From Pontibacter sp. G13 (GTDB taxonomy: Bacteria > Bacteroidota > Bacteroidia > J057): a DNA stretch of 64,000 bases. Positions 62,140 through 64,000 of this stretch are shown here, in pieces. The stretch lies in assembly GCF_031851795.1 (NCBI RefSeq), contig NZ_CP134698.1, positions 1 through 64,000 of the forward strand, written 5' to 3'. Position numbers and translations under genes: made by a program. Below the pieces are notes generated by a model. It saw only the letters and a list, made by a program, of their open reading frames with translations. It was not told where the DNA came from and did no database searches. The first letter of the stretch is position 1. Every line of letters begins with the position of its first letter.

Positions 62140-62733
62140 ATGGCAAGAGTCATCGTCATTGCAAACAGTAAGGGAGGCACAGGCAAGAGCACGATTACGC
62201 TCAACCTGTACCAGTACTTCATCGCAAACGGAGCGAGCTGCGGAATTCTGGACACAGACCTCCAGCAGAGCATCACCCTCCTCGACACGAACTACGAAAA
62301 GAACATCGCGCTGGTGGATCCACACACGAGTCCCGAGGCGCTGAAAGATATCGACTACGAGATTGTCCTGGTCGACACGCCACCATACCGGACCGGAGCT
62401 GGTGGATTCATGTCGGTGGCGGATTTCGTCCTGATTCCCGTGAACCCATCCCCCATGGATGCGATGGCGATCCACTCGATCCTTGCGGACGTTCAGGAAG
62501 CTGGCGTGAAACATGCGGTCGTGCTGAACCGTGTAGCTCCCAAAACCTCCCTGACCGATGAGATCCGGAAAACCATCGAGGCATTTGGATGCAAGGTATT
62601 GCAGACCCAGATCAACAACCGGGTGGCTTACTCCAGATCCCTGATCTATGACGACCTCGATTCGGAGGCCAATGCGAAAGCTTCGGTAGAACTTTCCTCA
62701 CTCGCAAACGAAGTGCTAAGACTAATGCTATAA
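62140..62733 (+). CDS. parA: ParA-type partition ATPase (short, type Ib)
   Basis: This is a 197-residue protein with the deviant Walker A (ANSKGGTGKSTITLNLYQYF), a Walker A' aspartate in LDTDLQQS, and Walker B-like IVLVDTPPYRT. It lacks the N-terminal helix-turn-helix of type Ia ParA proteins, so it belongs with the short ParA/ParF group that works with a small ribbon-helix-helix partner. Such a partner gene follows 8 bp downstream, and the AT-rich repeat block lies directly upstream, where type Ib partition sites normally lie. It may serve a plasmid, an integrated element or positioning of another cargo. Confidence 0.88.
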   Translation: MARVIVIANSKGGTGKSTITLNLYQYFIANGASCGILDTDLQQSITLLDTNYEKNIALVDPHTSPEALKDIDYEIVLVDTPPYRTGAGGFMSVADFVLIPVNPSPMDAMAIHSILADVQEAGVKHAVVLNRVAPKTSLTDEIRKTIEAFGCKVLQTQINNRVAYSRSLIYDDLDSEANAKASVELSSLANEVLRLML

Positions 62734-62741
62734 CACAAATC

Positions 62742-63125
62742 ATGGCGAAGAACAAGAACACGATGGATCTGCTGGGCAAGTTGGGAAAGACAGAAGTTCC
62801 CCCAGCCAAGATGGTAGCACCGATTCAGGAGATCAAGGAAGTGCAGCCGGCACCACAGCCAGAGCCGCAACCTGTCAAGCCCAAACGGAGGCCGACTCCC
62901 AAGGCCACCAAGCAGGAAGCCGCAGAACCAACTCCCAAACGAATGGGCAGGAAGCCGGACTGGGAAGAGGACGTGGCCTTGGTGAAGACCACCTTGCAGA
63001 TTCCGGAGGACACCTTCTTCGCCATGAAGTTGGCCATGGCCAGTACCCATCGGGACTACAAATCCCAAAACAAGTTCATCAACGACGCCCTCCAGCACTT
63101 CATCCAGAGCAGGAAACGGAAGTAG
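62742..63125 (+). CDS. Ribbon-helix-helix-like partner of ParA
   Basis: This is a 127-residue protein. Residues 1-80 are Pro/Lys/Gln-rich and probably disordered (PEPQPVKPKRRPTPKATKQE). Residues 82-127 form a small DNA-binding domain: VKTTLQIPEDTFFAMKLAMA, a beta strand followed by two helices, then NKFINDALQHFIQSRKRK. This fits ParG-type or DUF3408-type partners encoded with short ParA proteins. It probably binds the repeats upstream of parA and regulates the operon. Confidence 0.75.
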   Translation: MAKNKNTMDLLGKLGKTEVPPAKMVAPIQEIKEVQPAPQPEPQPVKPKRRPTPKATKQEAAEPTPKRMGRKPDWEEDVALVKTTLQIPEDTFFAMKLAMASTHRDYKSQNKFINDALQHFIQSRKRK

Positions 63126-63176
63126 CAGGCCCCTCCGCAACGTTCCAACGTTCGACGGGAGGTTCCTCCCATCTCA

Positions 63177-63229
63177 CACTGTGTCACCCGTCACGAGGCT
63201 CCTCTAAGCCTGTGACGGGTGACGCAGTG
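63177..63229. terminator. Large dyad after the ParA-RHH operon
   Basis: CACTGTGTCACCCGTCAC and GTGACGGGTGACGCAGTG pair along 18 bases with one mismatch. The loop contains a further inner pair (AGGCT/AGCCT). It ends in GAAACCCC, with no T-tract, so it may be a terminator or a protein-binding dyad of the element. It lies about 52 bp after the RHH stop. Confidence 0.55.
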
Positions 63230-63285
63230 AAACCCCGTAGGGGAAGAGGCGTATATGAGATTGTTACATATTAAAACTTTATAAT

Positions 63286-63609
63286 ATGACCGAACGTACA
63301 CGATCCATGATTCTCGGCCTCGACCAATCTCCAGAGCGGATGCGCAAGGTCAGCCAGATGATGCGAGCGCTGTCCCATCCGGACCGGCTCATGATCGTGG
63401 ACTTCCTGTTTGCCCAGGGACCGCTTCCAGTTTCGGAACTGGCGGCGGAACTCGGATTGAGCCAGTCCCAGACTTCTCAGCATCTCCGGAAACTGGAGAC
63501 CCTCGGGTATCTGTGGGCCGAACGGTCAGGCAAGCAGATTTACTATTCGGTCAGGCACGCAGGCCTCAAGCAACTGCTGAAATGCCTGCAGGTGTGTACA
63601 GAGTGTTGA
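63286..63609 (+). CDS. ArsR-family winged-helix regulator
   Basis: The 107-residue protein has the usual ArsR fold: [20 protein letters not shown], then [20 protein letters not shown] (recognition helix) and [20 protein letters not shown]. The C-terminus has a Cys pair (LQVCTEC) that could bind metal or sense thiols, but the classic ELCVCDL metal site is absent. It lies 22 bp upstream of thioredoxin, so it probably controls a redox or sulfur operon that continues beyond the window. Confidence 0.85.
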   Translation: MTERTRSMILGLDQSPERMRKVSQMMRALSHPDRLMIVDFLFAQGPLPVSELAAELGLSQSQTSQHLRKLETLGYLWAERSGKQIYYSVRHAGLKQLLKCLQVCTEC

Positions 63610-63631
63610 ACCCAAAAAGAGAGAAACCCAT

Positions 63632-63946
63632 ATGTCCAATTCTAGCAAACCCACATTCCAGGAATTGATTCAGTCCGACAAGCCAGTCCTCGTGGACTTC
63701 TTCGCCACATGGTGCGGTCCTTGTAAGGCCATGACCCCGATCTTGCAGGAAGTCGCCACCGAGATCGGTGACAAAGCCAAGATCGTGAAGATAGACGTCG
63801 ACAAGAATCAGGCACTCGCCCAGAAATTCCAGGTACGCGGTGTGCCGACCTTCGTCCTGTTCAAGGGGGGCCATGCCGTCTGGCAACAGTCGGGCATGAT
63901 ACCCAAGAGCCAGATCAAGGAAGTGATCGAGCACTACGGGGCCTAG
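63632..63946 (+). CDS. trxA: Thioredoxin
   Basis: This 104-residue protein has the active site [20 protein letters not shown] and the conserved cis-Pro segment [13 protein letters not shown]. There is no signal peptide, so it is cytoplasmic. It reduces disulfides in client proteins. It follows the ArsR gene in the same direction, which suggests a regulated stress or sulfur operon rather than the housekeeping copy. AAAGAGAGAAA just upstream of the ATG may act as a ribosome-binding element. Confidence 0.92.
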   Translation: MSNSSKPTFQELIQSDKPVLVDFFATWCGPCKAMTPILQEVATEIGDKAKIVKIDVDKNQALAQKFQVRGVPTFVLFKGGHAVWQQSGMIPKSQIKEVIEHYGA

Positions 63947-64000
63947 CCATCGGATGGACCATGCAAGCGGGTCCCCCATCTCCCGGTTTCACCGGTGGGG

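Noticed and set aside
1-64000. tRNA, rRNA, tmRNA and CRISPR arrays.
   Set aside because: No T-arm-like or rRNA-like segments and no evenly spaced repeat-spacer series were seen by eye.

Overview
The window reads as chromosome-like DNA of a member of the Bacteroidota. It carries type IX secretion (T9SS) C-terminal sorting tails, a GEVED/MAM-like giant surface protein, carboxypeptidase-regulatory plus beta-barrel receptors, Bacteroidota-type paired RHS genes and a DUF6660-like metal-locus protein. Most genes are visibly GC-rich. AT-rich patches stand out at about 21.3-23.9 kb, 39.1-40.9 kb and 60.7-62.1 kb. The genus cannot be set from the sequence alone. No rRNA, tRNA or CRISPR array was seen.

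Layout. 0.1-4.3 kb: a metallophosphoesterase gene broken by several indels, a gene fragment, a bile-acid/Na+ symporter-family protein, an SMP-30-like lipoprotein, and a Nudix-fold regulator with a degenerate Nudix box. 4.4-8.0 kb: an outer-membrane beta-barrel protein, an interspersed repeat and two small lipoprotein genes. 8.2-16.7 kb: a beta-mannan/mannobiose catabolic cluster (GH3, Na+/sugar symporter, GH130 mannosylglucose phosphorylase, MFS transporter, GntR regulator with two matching operator palindromes). Three of its genes each carry one frameshift. A second copy of the interspersed repeat lies inside it. 17.0-31.0 kb: a type II secretion-like system split into two convergent operons (MORN protein, secretin, GspL-like, GspM-like on +; GspC-like, GspK-like, pseudopilins, GspF, GspG, prepilin peptidase, GspE on -). 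Between them sits an island with an AT-rich lipoprotein section, a PQQ-like propeller lipoprotein, a serine resolvase with its putative res site, and a WGR gene that runs into gspE on the opposite strand.

31.2-40.3 kb: a Spy/CpxP-like protein, a 2423-residue T9SS-exported modular protein and a small exported protein. 40.3-48.3 kb: two adjacent RHS-family genes. The second ends in a peptidase M23 tip and is followed by the small exported protein, a candidate immunity gene. 48.5-55.4 kb: a helical protein of unknown function, a histidine-rich TonB-dependent receptor with a DUF6660-like partner, an orphan TOPRIM protein and trmN6. 55.4-57.8 kb: cellobiose/mannobiose 2-epimerase and GH26 mannanase, which complete the mannan route begun at 8-16 kb. 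58.0-60.7 kb: a propeller protein with a T9SS tail.

60.7-64.0 kb: about 1.4 kb without genes, including an extremely AT-rich block with repeated motifs. It lies directly upstream of a short ParA ATPase and a ribbon-helix-helix-like protein, as expected of a type Ib partition locus. An ArsR-type regulator and a thioredoxin follow.

The genes cooperate in three ways. GH26, 2-epimerase, GH130 and the symporter form a mannan to mannose-1-phosphate plus glucose route under a GntR repressor. The Gsp proteins form one envelope-spanning machine. The RHS pair and its downstream gene look like a contact or polymorphic toxin module.
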